7,206 bases of DNA, taken from contig JABFXM010000219.1 of NCBI GenBank assembly GCA_013361745.1, forward strand, positions 1 through 7,206. Direction: 5' to 3'. Positions 1-6,647 of the stretch are shown here, in pieces. The notes beneath the pieces were generated by a model. It saw only the letters and a list, made by a program, of their open reading frames with translations. It was not told where the DNA came from and made no database searches. Each line of letters opens with the position of its first letter. Within the stretch, counting starts at the first letter, position 1. The stretch comes from Gemmatimonadaceae bacterium (GTDB lineage: Bacteria; Gemmatimonadota; Gemmatimonadetes; Gemmatimonadales; Gemmatimonadaceae). Both the position numbers and the translations under genes were made by a program.

Positions 1-1
1 C

Positions 2-772
2 GATCCCGACGCGGCGCTCATCGTCGTCGTCGGCGACGCGTCGGTGCTGCGCGATCGGCTGGCGAAGATCGCGCCGGTGCGCGTCGTCCGCCCCAACGGC
101 GACCCGATCGCCGACAGTGACCTCGCGGGCCCGAAGGCCGGCGCGGGGATCGACGTGGCGAAGATCACCGCGGCGCGCGACAGCTTCACCGTGCTCGTGC
201 AGGGAAACCCGTTCGGAAGCAGCGTCCGCTCCGTCGAGAAGGGCGCGGACGGCGTTAAGGTCACCGAGCACAGCGTCGTGGGCCCGTTCGTGTCGCAGAC
301 GACGGAGCTCGTCATCGGCAGCGACGGCGCGATGCGCAGCGTCACCCAGCGCGGGACGGTGCAGGGGATGGAGACGAAGATCGACGCGACGTACTCGAAC
401 GGGCGCGTGAAGGGATCAGCGACCACCATCGGCGCGAGCGGACCGAAGTCGGTCAGCTACGACACCACCGTCGTGGCCGGAACGATCGACGACAACGCGC
501 TGACGACCGTGATTCCGACGCTGGCCTGGTCGAAGAACGCGTCCTTCGCCCTCCCGGTCTTCGCGTCGGGTGACGGCGTCGCGCGCAGCATCACCCTCAA
601 GGTTAGCGGTACGCAGACGGTAACGGTTCCCGCGGGGACGTTCGAGACGTACCTCGTCGAGATGAGCGGCGGGCCCGTGCCGGTCAATCTCTACGTCACG
701 ACGGCGGAGCCCCATCGCCTGGTGAAGACCGCGCCGGTGGGGCCGCCGCTCGAGATCGTGCTCGCGAAGTAG
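2..772 (+). CDS. M16 family (insulinase-like) peptidase, C-terminal part, 5' end outside window
   Basis: The reading frame is open from the window edge, so only the last 256 residues are visible. The first ~35 (IVVVGDASVLRDRLAKI, then APVRVVRPNGDPI) match the closing segment of the second M16 domain, where the chain normally reads VVVGD...L..I.PV.VVD.DG.P. The HxxEH zinc site would lie in the unseen N-terminal half, so catalytic competence cannot be judged. Residues ~55-256 form a separate region rich in predicted beta strands with the phrase VTVPAGTFETYLVEM, resembling the DUF3108-like, lipocalin/beta-clam domains found in exported proteins. That domain name is inference; the M16 assignment rests on a short but characteristic stretch. 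The protein is probably exported and periplasmic or membrane-associated, by family habit. The possible GTG at 44 is an internal Val codon, not the start, because conserved M16 sequence runs upstream of it in frame. The gene ends in TAG and is followed 20 nt later by a strong terminator. Confidence 0.8.
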   Translation, partial: DPDAALIVVVGDASVLRDRLAKIAPVRVVRPNGDPIADSDLAGPKAGAGIDVAKITAARDSFTVLVQGNPFGSSVRSVEKGADGVKVTEHSVVGPFVSQTTELVIGSDGAMRSVTQRGTVQGMETKIDATYSNGRVKGSATTIGASGPKSVSYDTTVVAGTIDDNALTTVIPTLAWSKNASFALPVFASGDGVARSITLKVSGTQTVTVPAGTFETYLVEMSGGPVPVNLYVTTAEPHRLVKTAPVGPPLEIVLAK

Positions 773-792
773 CTCGACCTCAGGCGCACGAT

Positions 793-829
793 GCCCCGCG
801 CGGCCGTCGGCCGCGCGGGGCGCTTTTTT
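793..829 (+). terminator. Rho-independent terminator of the M16 peptidase gene
   Basis: A perfect 13-bp, all-G/C stem (793-805 pairs with 809-821) closes a 3-nt GTC loop and is followed by GC and six T residues (824-829). It lies 20 nt after the peptidase stop codon. It is oriented for + strand transcription and should isolate the peptidase transcript from the receptor gene downstream. On the - strand there is no T tract after the stem, so it is probably one-directional. Confidence 0.93.
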
Positions 830-915
830 CATGGGACATCGGCCACGCCCGCGACCAACGTTCGTCCCGCGCCGGCCGTACGTAACGGAGAACGTTCCAG
901 CATCCCGCCTCGCTC
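830..915 (+). promoter_or_regulatory. Leader/promoter region of the TonB-dependent receptor gene
   Basis: This 86-nt gap between the terminator and the receptor start must hold the receptor promoter if the terminator is efficient. No convincing -35/-10 pair is visible. It contains two AACGTT palindromes (857-862 and 891-896, the second extended to GAACGTTC at 890-897) and a TACGTA (879-884); these could be protein-binding sites but are short. The only purine-rich stretch, GGAGAA at 887-892, is too far (23 nt) from the ATG to be a normal ribosome binding site. Confidence 0.35.
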
Positions 916-3900
916 ATGCGCATCTCCCGTCTGCTCCTGCTCGCGATCCTCGTCGCCCTCCCAGTCGCGCTGCGCGCGCAGGTGGGATCGAGCACCGATA
1001 TCATCACCGGCCGTGTCGTCGGTCCCGACTCGCAGCCGGTCGTCGGCGCGAAGGTGGACGTCACCTCCGCGGAGACGCAGGTGACGCGCTCCACGCGCAC
1101 GAACGACCGCGGCCGCTACACCGTCGTCTTCCCCGACGGCGGCGGTCAGTATCGCGTGACGATCACCTACATCGGCTTCGCGCCCGTGCGCCTCAGCGTG
1201 CAGCGCAACGCGGACGAGGACCGCCTGATCGCGGACGCCCGCCTCTCGCAGAATCCGACGCAGCTCGCCGAAGTCACCGTGCGTGGACGTCAGCAGCCGC
1301 AGCTCGGGCAGCGCGCCGAGGCCGGTGGAACGGAGCGAGGGCTCCCGCCGGCGATCACCAACCGGCTTCCGGTCGACGCGGGCGATCTCACCTCACTCGC
1401 GACGCTCGTCCCCGGCGTCGTCGTCGTGCCCGGCACCGACTCGACGCCGATGTCGTTCTCGGTCGCGGGCCAGCCGGCGAGCCAGAACGCGATCACCCTC
1501 GATGGGCTCACCTTCGGCGCGGGAGCGATTCCCGCCGACGCGGTACGCAACACGCGCGTCATCACGAGCACGTACGACGTCGCGCGCGGACAGTTCACCG
1601 GCGGCCAGGTCGCCTCGACGACACGCGGCGGCACGAACAACCTCTCCGGCACCGTCACCTACCAGCTTCGCGATCCCTCGCTCGAGTTCTCGAGCGTGAA
1701 GGGACCGTTCGGGAACGAGTTCGCGCAGAACCAGCTGAGCTTCGGCGTCGGCGGGCCGCTAGTGAAGGACCGCGCCTTCATCTTCGGCGCCGCGCAGATG
1801 AGCCGCCGAACGAGCGGGCTTCCCTCGCTCGTCACCGCCGACCCGGGGTCGCTCGCGCGACTGGGCGCGAACCCCGACTCGGTCTCGCGATTCCTCGGCC
1901 TGCTCGGCGCGAAGGGTCTTCCTCCGGGCGTCGCGAGCGATCGCGTCAACGACAACGGGTCGGCGCTCGTCCGCGGCGACCTCACCATCAACGAGGCGCA
2001 CTCGCTGACGATGCGTCTCGACTGGCGCGGCTCGACGCAGGACAACGCGCGGCTCGGCGCGCTCGCCGTGCCGCAGAGCGGCGGCAACCAGAACACCTCG
2101 GGCGGCGGCGCGATGCTCTCGCTGACGTCGCGATTGGGCGCCTTCATCAACGAAGGCCGGGTCTACTCCTCGGTGGACAAGCGCGCGAGCGATCCGTATC
2201 TCGCGCTTCCAGCCGGACGCGTCACGGTCGCCTCGATGCTCGAGGACGGAACGAATGCGATCTCGACGCTCCAGTTCGGGGGGAACTCCTCGCTCCCGCA
2301 GAAGACGCGCACGACGATGACCGAGGCGAGCGACGAGCTCTCCTGGATCTCGCCCGAGGCCGCGCACCGCGTGAAGCTCGGCGGGCTCCTCACCATCGAT
2401 CGCAACGAGCAGGGAAGCTTCAGCAACCAGTTCGGCACGTTCACGTTCAACTCGCTCGCCGACTTCGAGAACAATCGGCCCGCCTCGTTCACGCGCACGC
2501 TCTCCTCGCGTATGCGCGAGTCGGGTGCGACGAGCGGCGCGCTCTACCTCGGCGATGGCTGGCGCGTCTCGGATGCGCTGCAGGTGACGCTCGGCGCCCG
2601 CGCCGAGGGCTCGCGCTATCCGACGAAGCCCGCGTACAACCCCGCGATCGAGACCGCCTTCGGCCGGCGCACCGACGAGGTGCCGTCGGAGGTGCGCGTC
2701 TCGCCGCGCGCAGGCTTCACCTGGCAGATCGATCGCAGGGAGAACGCGCCGCCGACGACGATCCTGCGCGGTGGCTTCGGCGAGTTCCGCAGCCGCCCGC
2801 CGTCGCAGCTCGTCGCCAGCGCGCTCGACGCGACAGGTCTCGGCACGGGCCAGGCGCAGCTCGTCTGCGTCGGCAGCGGCGTGCCGACCCCGGATTGGGC
2901 CGCGTACCAGACCGATCTCTCGACGATCCCGAGCGATTGCGCCGGCGGGGTGACGGCGAGCGGACGTGGGCGGAGCGTGCTGCTCTTCGATCCCGGCTTC
3001 CAGGCGCCGCGCGCCTGGCGCGGATCGTTAGGCATGACGCGCCGATTCTTCGAGCGCTACGGCCTGACGGTGGACGCGACGTGGGCGCGCGGCGTCGCGC
3101 AGACGGGCGCCACGGACCTGAACCTGAACGAATCGCCGAAGTTCTCCCTCGGCGCCGAGGGAAACCGGCCCGTCTTCGTGCGCGCCGACTCGATCGTCCC
3201 CGCCACCGGCCAGACCTCGCTCTTCTACTCGCGCAACAACCCCGCCTTCGGCACGGTGAGCGAGCTGACGTCGAAGCTGCGCTCCGACACGAAGCAGGTG
3301 ACCGTCTCGCTCACCGGCTTTACGCTGCGCGCGGCGACCTTCAACACCGGCTACACCTGGAGCCGCTCGCGCGACGAAGGCTACGGCTTCGGCGCCGGCG
3401 GCTTCGGCGGATCGACGGCGGCAGATCCGAACGTCGCGGAATGGGGGCGCAGCGACCTCGATCGCCGGCACCAGCTCTTCGCGCAGGTGCTCTATCCGTT
3501 CACGCCCTCGCTCGACATGAGCTTCGTCGGACGGGCGAGCTCCGGTGCGCCGTACTCGCCGATGATCGGCGGGGACGTGAACGGAGACGGATCGCGGAAC
3601 GACCGTGCATTCGTCTTCGACCCGGCCAGCCCCGCGATCGCCGGCGACACGGCGCTGATCAACGGGATGTCGCGCCTCCTCGCGAGCGCGCCGGGGAGAG
3701 CGCGCGACTGCCTGCGCAGCCAGCGCGCGTCGATCGCCGGCCGCAACAGCGGCACCTCCCCGTGGACGGGCGCGCTCGACGTGCAGCTCAACTGGCGCCC
3801 GACGGCGATGAACCTGAACCGGCGCCTGACGCTCTCGCTCCAGATGCTGAACGTGCTGACCGGTGTCGACCAGCTCGTGCACGGCAACGACAACATGAAG

Positions 3901-4542
3901 GGATGGGGACAGCAGTCGTTCCCCGATCGCACGCTGCTTTACGTTCGTGGCTTCGATCCCGCCGGGCCGCGCTACGTCTACCAGGTGAACGAGCACTTCG
4001 GCGCCGCGAACAATCGCAATGGCTTCGTCGCTCCCTTCCAGATCGGGCTCCTCGGCCGCTGGCAGATCGGGATGGACGATACGCGGCGCGGGATCTTCAA
4101 CGTCGTCGGCGGACGGAACGGGCAGCCGTTGTCGGCCGACTCGCTCAAGGCGCGCATGCATCGCGGCTTCGCGAACCCCTTCTACCGGATCCTCGAGGTG
4201 AAGGACTCGGCCTCGCTCGCGCTGACTCCCGCGCAGGAGACGCGCCTCAAGACGCTCGGCGACTCGCTGCAGGCGAGGATCGATCCCGCGATCGACGATC
4301 TCGCGCAGACCATCGCGAAGCAGGGACGGAACGCAGACTTCATGTCGATGCAGGTCGCGCTCGGGCGCCGGCTCGGCGAGACGCGCACGCTCATGCTGCA
4401 GGCGATCAAGGACGCGCAGTCGACGCTGACGCCCGAGCAATGGGCGAAGCTCCCCGACCAGGTGAAGAGTCCCGTCCGTCGCGGACCGGGCGGCTTCGGC
4501 GGTGAGGGCGGCGGCCGTCCGCGCGGCGATCGCGAGCCCTGA
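916..4542 (+). CDS. Oar-like TonB-dependent outer-membrane receptor with carboxypeptidase-regulatory domain and Spy/CpxP-like C-terminal tail
   Basis: The 1208-residue product is an outer-membrane transporter, expected to be energised by TonB; its ligand cannot be predicted. Order of parts: signal peptide 1-21 (MRISR, then a Leu/Ala core, cut after LRA); carboxypeptidase-regulatory beta-sandwich ~30-97 (ITGRVVGPDSQPVVGAKV ... GRYTV); plug ~145-240 (LATLVPGV, ITLDGLTFGAG, RGGTNNLSG); then the barrel to about residue 1050, where PFQIGLLGRWQIG looks like the last strand. The barrel holds DVNGDGSRND at 887-896, a possible calcium-binding loop, and the EWGRSDLDRRHQ signature of Oar-like receptors. 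C651 and C675 may form a disulfide in a loop. Residues ~1051-1208 are extra: a predicted helical segment with LTPAQ (1103-1107) and LTPEQ (1171-1175), then a Gly/Arg-rich tail. ATG 916 is forced: an in-frame TAA lies at 883 and no other start codon falls between. No SusD-type partner gene is present and no TonB box is obvious. Confidence 0.93.
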   Translation: MRISRLLLLAILVALPVALRAQVGSSTDIITGRVVGPDSQPVVGAKVDVTSAETQVTRSTRTNDRGRYTVVFPDGGGQYRVTITYIGFAPVRLSVQRNADEDRLIADARLSQNPTQLAEVTVRGRQQPQLGQRAEAGGTERGLPPAITNRLPVDAGDLTSLATLVPGVVVVPGTDSTPMSFSVAGQPASQNAITLDGLTFGAGAIPADAVRNTRVITSTYDVARGQFTGGQVASTTRGGTNNLSGTVTYQLRDPSLEFSSVKGPFGNEFAQNQLSFGVGGPLVKDRAFIFGAAQMSRRTSGLPSLVTADPGSLARLGANPDSVSRFLGLLGAKGLPPGVASDRVNDNGSALVRGDLTINEAHSLTMRLDWRGSTQDNARLGALAVPQSGGNQNTSGGGAMLSLTSRLGAFINEGRVYSSVDKRASDPYLALPAGRVTVASMLEDGTNAISTLQFGGNSSLPQKTRTTMTEASDELSWISPEAAHRVKLGGLLTIDRNEQGSFSNQFGTFTFNSLADFENNRPASFTRTLSSRMRESGATSGALYLGDGWRVSDALQVTLGARAEGSRYPTKPAYNPAIETAFGRRTDEVPSEVRVSPRAGFTWQIDRRENAPPTTILRGGFGEFRSRPPSQLVASALDATGLGTGQAQLVCVGSGVPTPDWAAYQTDLSTIPSDCAGGVTASGRGRSVLLFDPGFQAPRAWRGSLGMTRRFFERYGLTVDATWARGVAQTGATDLNLNESPKFSLGAEGNRPVFVRADSIVPATGQTSLFYSRNNPAFGTVSELTSKLRSDTKQVTVSLTGFTLRAATFNTGYTWSRSRDEGYGFGAGGFGGSTAADPNVAEWGRSDLDRRHQLFAQVLYPFTPSLDMSFVGRASSGAPYSPMIGGDVNGDGSRNDRAFVFDPASPAIAGDTALINGMSRLLASAPGRARDCLRSQRASIAGRNSGTSPWTGALDVQLNWRPTAMNLNRRLTLSLQMLNVLTGVDQLVHGNDNMKGWGQQSFPDRTLLYVRGFDPAGPRYVYQVNEHFGAANNRNGFVAPFQIGLLGRWQIGMDDTRRGIFNVVGGRNGQPLSADSLKARMHRGFANPFYRILEVKDSASLALTPAQETRLKTLGDSLQARIDPAIDDLAQTIAKQGRNADFMSMQVALGRRLGETRTLMLQAIKDAQSTLTPEQWAKLPDQVKSPVRRGPGGFGGEGGGRPRGDREP

Positions 4543-4550
4543 CGCTCTGA

Positions 4551-4579
4551 TTTCGACGATGGGTGCCATCCGCTAACTT
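4551..4579 (+). promoter_or_regulatory. Candidate promoter for a leaderless hydrolase mRNA
   Basis: TAACTT at 4574-4579 fits the TANNNT pattern of a -10 element and ends six bases before ATG 4586, so transcription would begin at or next to the start codon. TTTCGA at 4551-4556 is 17 bp upstream but matches the -35 consensus at only three of six positions. The lack of any Shine-Dalgarno sequence between 4571 and 4585 agrees with a leaderless message. The proposed 17-bp spacer coincides exactly with the left arm of the inverted repeat. Confidence 0.3.
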
Positions 4580-4598
4580 TTGCGGATGGCACCCATCG
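4557..4598. repeat. Perfect 17-bp inverted repeat spanning the hydrolase start codon
   Basis: Left arm 4557-4573 (CGATGGGTGCCATCCGC) is exactly complementary to right arm 4582-4598, with an 8-nt TAACTTTT spacer. It lies 14 nt after the receptor stop codon. The right arm contains the ATG (4586-4588) and the first codons of the hydrolase; the spacer contains the in-frame stop TAA. There is no T run after either arm, so it is not a normal intrinsic terminator. It could be an mRNA hairpin that hides the start codon, a DNA operator, or a dispersed palindromic repeat unit. Confidence 0.9.
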
Positions 4599-6163
4599 CA
4601 CATCCGGACGTTCTTCGCACCGCGCGACGAGCCGTCGCTGCGCTCGCGCTCGCGGTCGCGCTCACGCTTCCCGCGAGCGTCGTGGCTCAGTCGAGCGACG
4701 ATCCGCCACCCATCCAGCGCGAGTTTCGCGGCGTGTGGGTCGCGAGCGTCGAGAACATCGACTGGCCGTCACGGCCGGGGCTCGCGCCCTGCGACCAGCA
4801 GGCAGAGCTCATCGCGATCCTCGATCGTGCGGCCGCGCTCAGGCTCAACGCGGTGGTGCTGCAGGTGCGACCGGCCGCCGACGCGCTCTACGCGTCGAGG
4901 ATCGAGCCCTGGTCCGAGTATCTCACGGGCGCGGAAGGGAAGGCGCCGTCGCCATGGTATGATCCGCTCGCCTTCGCGGTGCGCGAGGCGCACGCGCGCG
5001 GGCTCGAGCTGCACGCATGGTTCAACCCGTACCGCGCCGGGCTCCGCTCGCAGAAGTCGCCGCACTCGCCGAGCCACGTCTCGCGGACGATGCCGTCGTA
5101 CGTCAAGCAGTATGGTCCGTATCTCTGGATGGACCCGGGCGAGGCCGCGGTCCGCAAGCGTACGCTGCGCGTCGTGCTCGACGTCGTCCGCCGTTATGAC
5201 ATCGACGGCGTCCACATCGACGACTACTTCTACCCGTACAAGGAGAGCGTCGGCGGGCGCGAGCTCGACTTCCCCGACGACCGGAGCTGGCGCCACTACC
5301 GCCGCGGGGGAGGGAAGCTCTCGCGTGACGACTGGCGCCGCCACAACGTCGACCTGCTCGTGCACGAGCTGTACACCGGCATCCACGCCGTGAAGCCTTG
5401 GGTGAAGTTCGGCATCAGTCCTTTCGGCATCTGGCGTCCGCGCAACCCGCCGTCGATCGGTGGACTCGACGCGTACACCGAGCTGTACGCCGACTCGCGG
5501 AAGTGGCTGCGCAACGGGTGGGCGGACTACTTCGTCCCGCAGCTCTACTGGCCGATCGCGCAGACGGCGCAGAGCTATCCGACGCTGCTCGCCTGGTGGG
5601 CGTCGGAGAACGTGAAGCATCGTCACCTCTGGCCAGGGAACTACACGTCGAAGGCCGGCGCGGGGGAAGCGAGCGGCTGGCGCGCTCAGGAGCTCCTCGA
5701 CCAGGTGCGCCTGACGCGGGCGCAGCAGGGCGCGACCGGGAACGTGCACTTCAGCATGGTCGCGTTTCTCGTCGATCCCGACTCGATCAACGAGAGACTG
5801 ACGGCGGAGCTCTACGCCGCGCCCGCGCTCATCCCCGCGTCGACGTGGCTCGACCACACGCCGCCCACGAAGCCCAAGGTGCGGCTCGCGCGGGCGCGTC
5901 CGGCGCCGGCGCATGCCGCCGGCCCCGGCCCGGAGGAACCCGCCCCGCCCGCCGAACTGCTGCTGCAGCGGGGAGGCAAGGAGTCGCCGTTCCTCTGGAC
6001 GTTGCGCACGCGCGCCGATTCCACCGGCGGATGGTCGACGGAGATCTTCAGCGGCGCGACGACGCGAGTTCCGCTCGCGCCCGGGGTCCGCGAGGTCGTG
6101 GTGACGGCTGTCGACCGCAGCGGCAACGAGAGCAGGCCGGCGCGGCTGACCGTGTCGCGGTGA
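4586..6163 (+). CDS. Secreted GHL10-family glycoside hydrolase (DigH/YddW-like)
   Basis: The 525-residue product belongs to the GHL10 (former DUF187) TIM-barrel hydrolases; E. coli DigH (YddW) of this family cleaves peptidoglycan glycans stripped of stem peptides. Signal peptide ~1-33 (RRAV, a long Ala/Leu core, cut after SVVA). Catalytic domain ~46-420 shows the family motifs: EFRGVWVASVENIDWP at 46, HAWFNPYR at 143-150, YDIDGVHIDDYFYP at 204-217 (Asp212/Asp213 are likely active-site acids), FGISPFGIW at 275-283 and DYFVPQLYWP at 314-323. A Pro/Ala-rich linker (~425-460) leads to a small C-terminal beta domain, FN3/Ig-like (TAVDRSGNES near the end). There is no lipobox Cys, unlike the DigH lipoprotein, so it is probably a soluble periplasmic or secreted enzyme. 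An in-frame TAA at 4574 limits the start to ATG 4586 or TTG 4580; ATG is preferred. There is no Shine-Dalgarno. Glycan substrate is inferred from family. Confidence 0.92.
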   Translation: MAPIAHPDVLRTARRAVAALALAVALTLPASVVAQSSDDPPPIQREFRGVWVASVENIDWPSRPGLAPCDQQAELIAILDRAAALRLNAVVLQVRPAADALYASRIEPWSEYLTGAEGKAPSPWYDPLAFAVREAHARGLELHAWFNPYRAGLRSQKSPHSPSHVSRTMPSYVKQYGPYLWMDPGEAAVRKRTLRVVLDVVRRYDIDGVHIDDYFYPYKESVGGRELDFPDDRSWRHYRRGGGKLSRDDWRRHNVDLLVHELYTGIHAVKPWVKFGISPFGIWRPRNPPSIGGLDAYTELYADSRKWLRNGWADYFVPQLYWPIAQTAQSYPTLLAWWASENVKHRHLWPGNYTSKAGAGEASGWRAQELLDQVRLTRAQQGATGNVHFSMVAFLVDPDSINERLTAELYAAPALIPASTWLDHTPPTKPKVRLARARPAPAHAAGPGPEEPAPPAELLLQRGGKESPFLWTLRTRADSTGGWSTEIFSGATTRVPLAPGVREVVVTAVDRSGNESRPARLTVSR

Positions 6164-6169
6164 GGGTGG

Positions 6170-6559
6170 TCAGCGCTCCCTGAACTTCCGGATGTCGCGC
6201 CGGTCCTTCTTGCTCGGCCGGCCGCTGTCCATCCCGATCGGCGCCTCGTAGCGCATCCGCTCCGCCATCTTCGCGCGCGCGACCGCGCTCTCCGGAGTTT
6301 CCTCGTAGAGCGTCTGCGCGACGGTGGCCGGGCCGCGGCGCTCGGAGAGGGCGCGCACGTGGATGACCTGCTCGAACACCCCCGAGCGCATCCGCAGCTC
6401 GTCGCCCACCTTCACCCCCTTCGCTGGCTTCGCGCGCTCGCCGTTCAACTCGACCTTTCCGCCGGTCACCGCGTCGGCCGCCAGCGAGCGTGTCTTGTAG
6501 AAGCGCGCCGCCCACAGCCACTTGTCGATGCGGACGCTGCCGCTCTGAGTCTCGTCCAT
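6170..6559 (-). CDS. hslR: Ribosome-associated heat shock protein Hsp15 (S4 domain)
   Basis: The 129-residue product matches E. coli Hsp15 (133 residues) almost from end to end. The S4 RNA-binding fold occupies residues ~9-70: VRIDKWLWAARFYKTRSLA, then GGKVELNGERAKPAKGVKVGD. The second half has the family phrases PATVAQTLYEETPES, then a basic tail (SKKDRRDIRKFRER). Hsp15 binds 50S subunits carrying a stalled nascent chain with tRNA and helps recycle them, mainly after heat shock. The frame stays open far upstream, to an ATG at 6751, but homology begins at MDETQSGSVRIDKWLW, so ATG 6559 is chosen; a longer form would run through the MarR operator and gene. The gene is convergent with the hydrolase gene, with 6 nt between the stop codons and no visible terminator there. 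It is divergent from the MarR gene. No clear Shine-Dalgarno is seen. Confidence 0.93.
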   Translation of the reverse strand: MDETQSGSVRIDKWLWAARFYKTRSLAADAVTGGKVELNGERAKPAKGVKVGDELRMRSGVFEQVIHVRALSERRGPATVAQTLYEETPESAVARAKMAERMRYEAPIGMDSGRPSKKDRRDIRKFRER

Positions 6560-6598
6560 TGAGTCGTTCGGTTCGGTTCCCTGCAACCTAACGCCGCG

Positions 6599-6627
6599 TT
6601 GTCCGCCGCGCGGCCGGCCGTTATACT
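6599..6627 (+). promoter_or_regulatory. Sigma70-type promoter of the MarR gene
   Basis: TTGTCC (6599-6604, four of six matches to TTGACA) and TATACT (6622-6627, five of six matches to TATAAT) are separated by exactly 17 bp. The predicted start of transcription is near 6634, within the operator palindrome, giving a leader of about 14-20 nt before the MarR start codon. This is the best-looking promoter in the window. Confidence 0.62.
6620..6625 (-). promoter_or_regulatory. Candidate -10 element of the hslR promoter
   Basis: Read on the - strand this is TATAAC, five of six matches to TATAAT. It shares four bases (6622-6625) with the + strand -10 hexamer of the MarR gene. Transcription would start near 6612, giving an hslR leader of about 53 nt. 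No good -35 hexamer is seen at the right distance (6641-6649), so this call is weaker than the MarR promoter. Confidence 0.4.
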
Positions 6628-6638
6628 TCGACATCGAA
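6627..6638. promoter_or_regulatory. Probable MarR operator, palindrome TTCGA-CA-TCGAA
   Basis: A perfect inverted repeat, TTCGACATCGAA, begins at the last base of the MarR -10 hexamer and covers the predicted transcription start. MarR-family repressors typically bind short palindromes of this kind over their own promoters, so autorepression is the natural reading. It also lies between the hslR -10 element and any hslR -35 element, so binding could affect hslR too. A similar sequence follows the MarR gene at 7163-7175. Binding itself is inference. Confidence 0.6.
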
Positions 6639-6647
6639 ACATTCCAC

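Noticed and set aside
831..4505. A 1224-codon open frame on the + strand overlapping the whole receptor gene in another frame
   Set aside because: The product is an Arg/Ala-rich composition artefact with no domain, signal peptide or fold. Frames stay open by chance where third positions are almost all G or C. The receptor frame explains the region fully.
3028..4569. A 513-codon open frame on the - strand opposite the receptor gene
   Set aside because: Antisense shadow of the GC-rich receptor gene. The product is Arg/Ala/Val-rich with no recognisable motif.
4557..4598. The inverted repeat as an intrinsic terminator of the receptor gene
   Set aside because: Neither strand has a T tract after the stem; the four T residues are in the loop. 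A terminator here would also end inside the next gene.
4769..5914. A 381-codon open frame on the - strand opposite the hydrolase gene
   Set aside because: Low-complexity Arg/Val/Glu-rich product, antisense to well-conserved GHL10 motifs.
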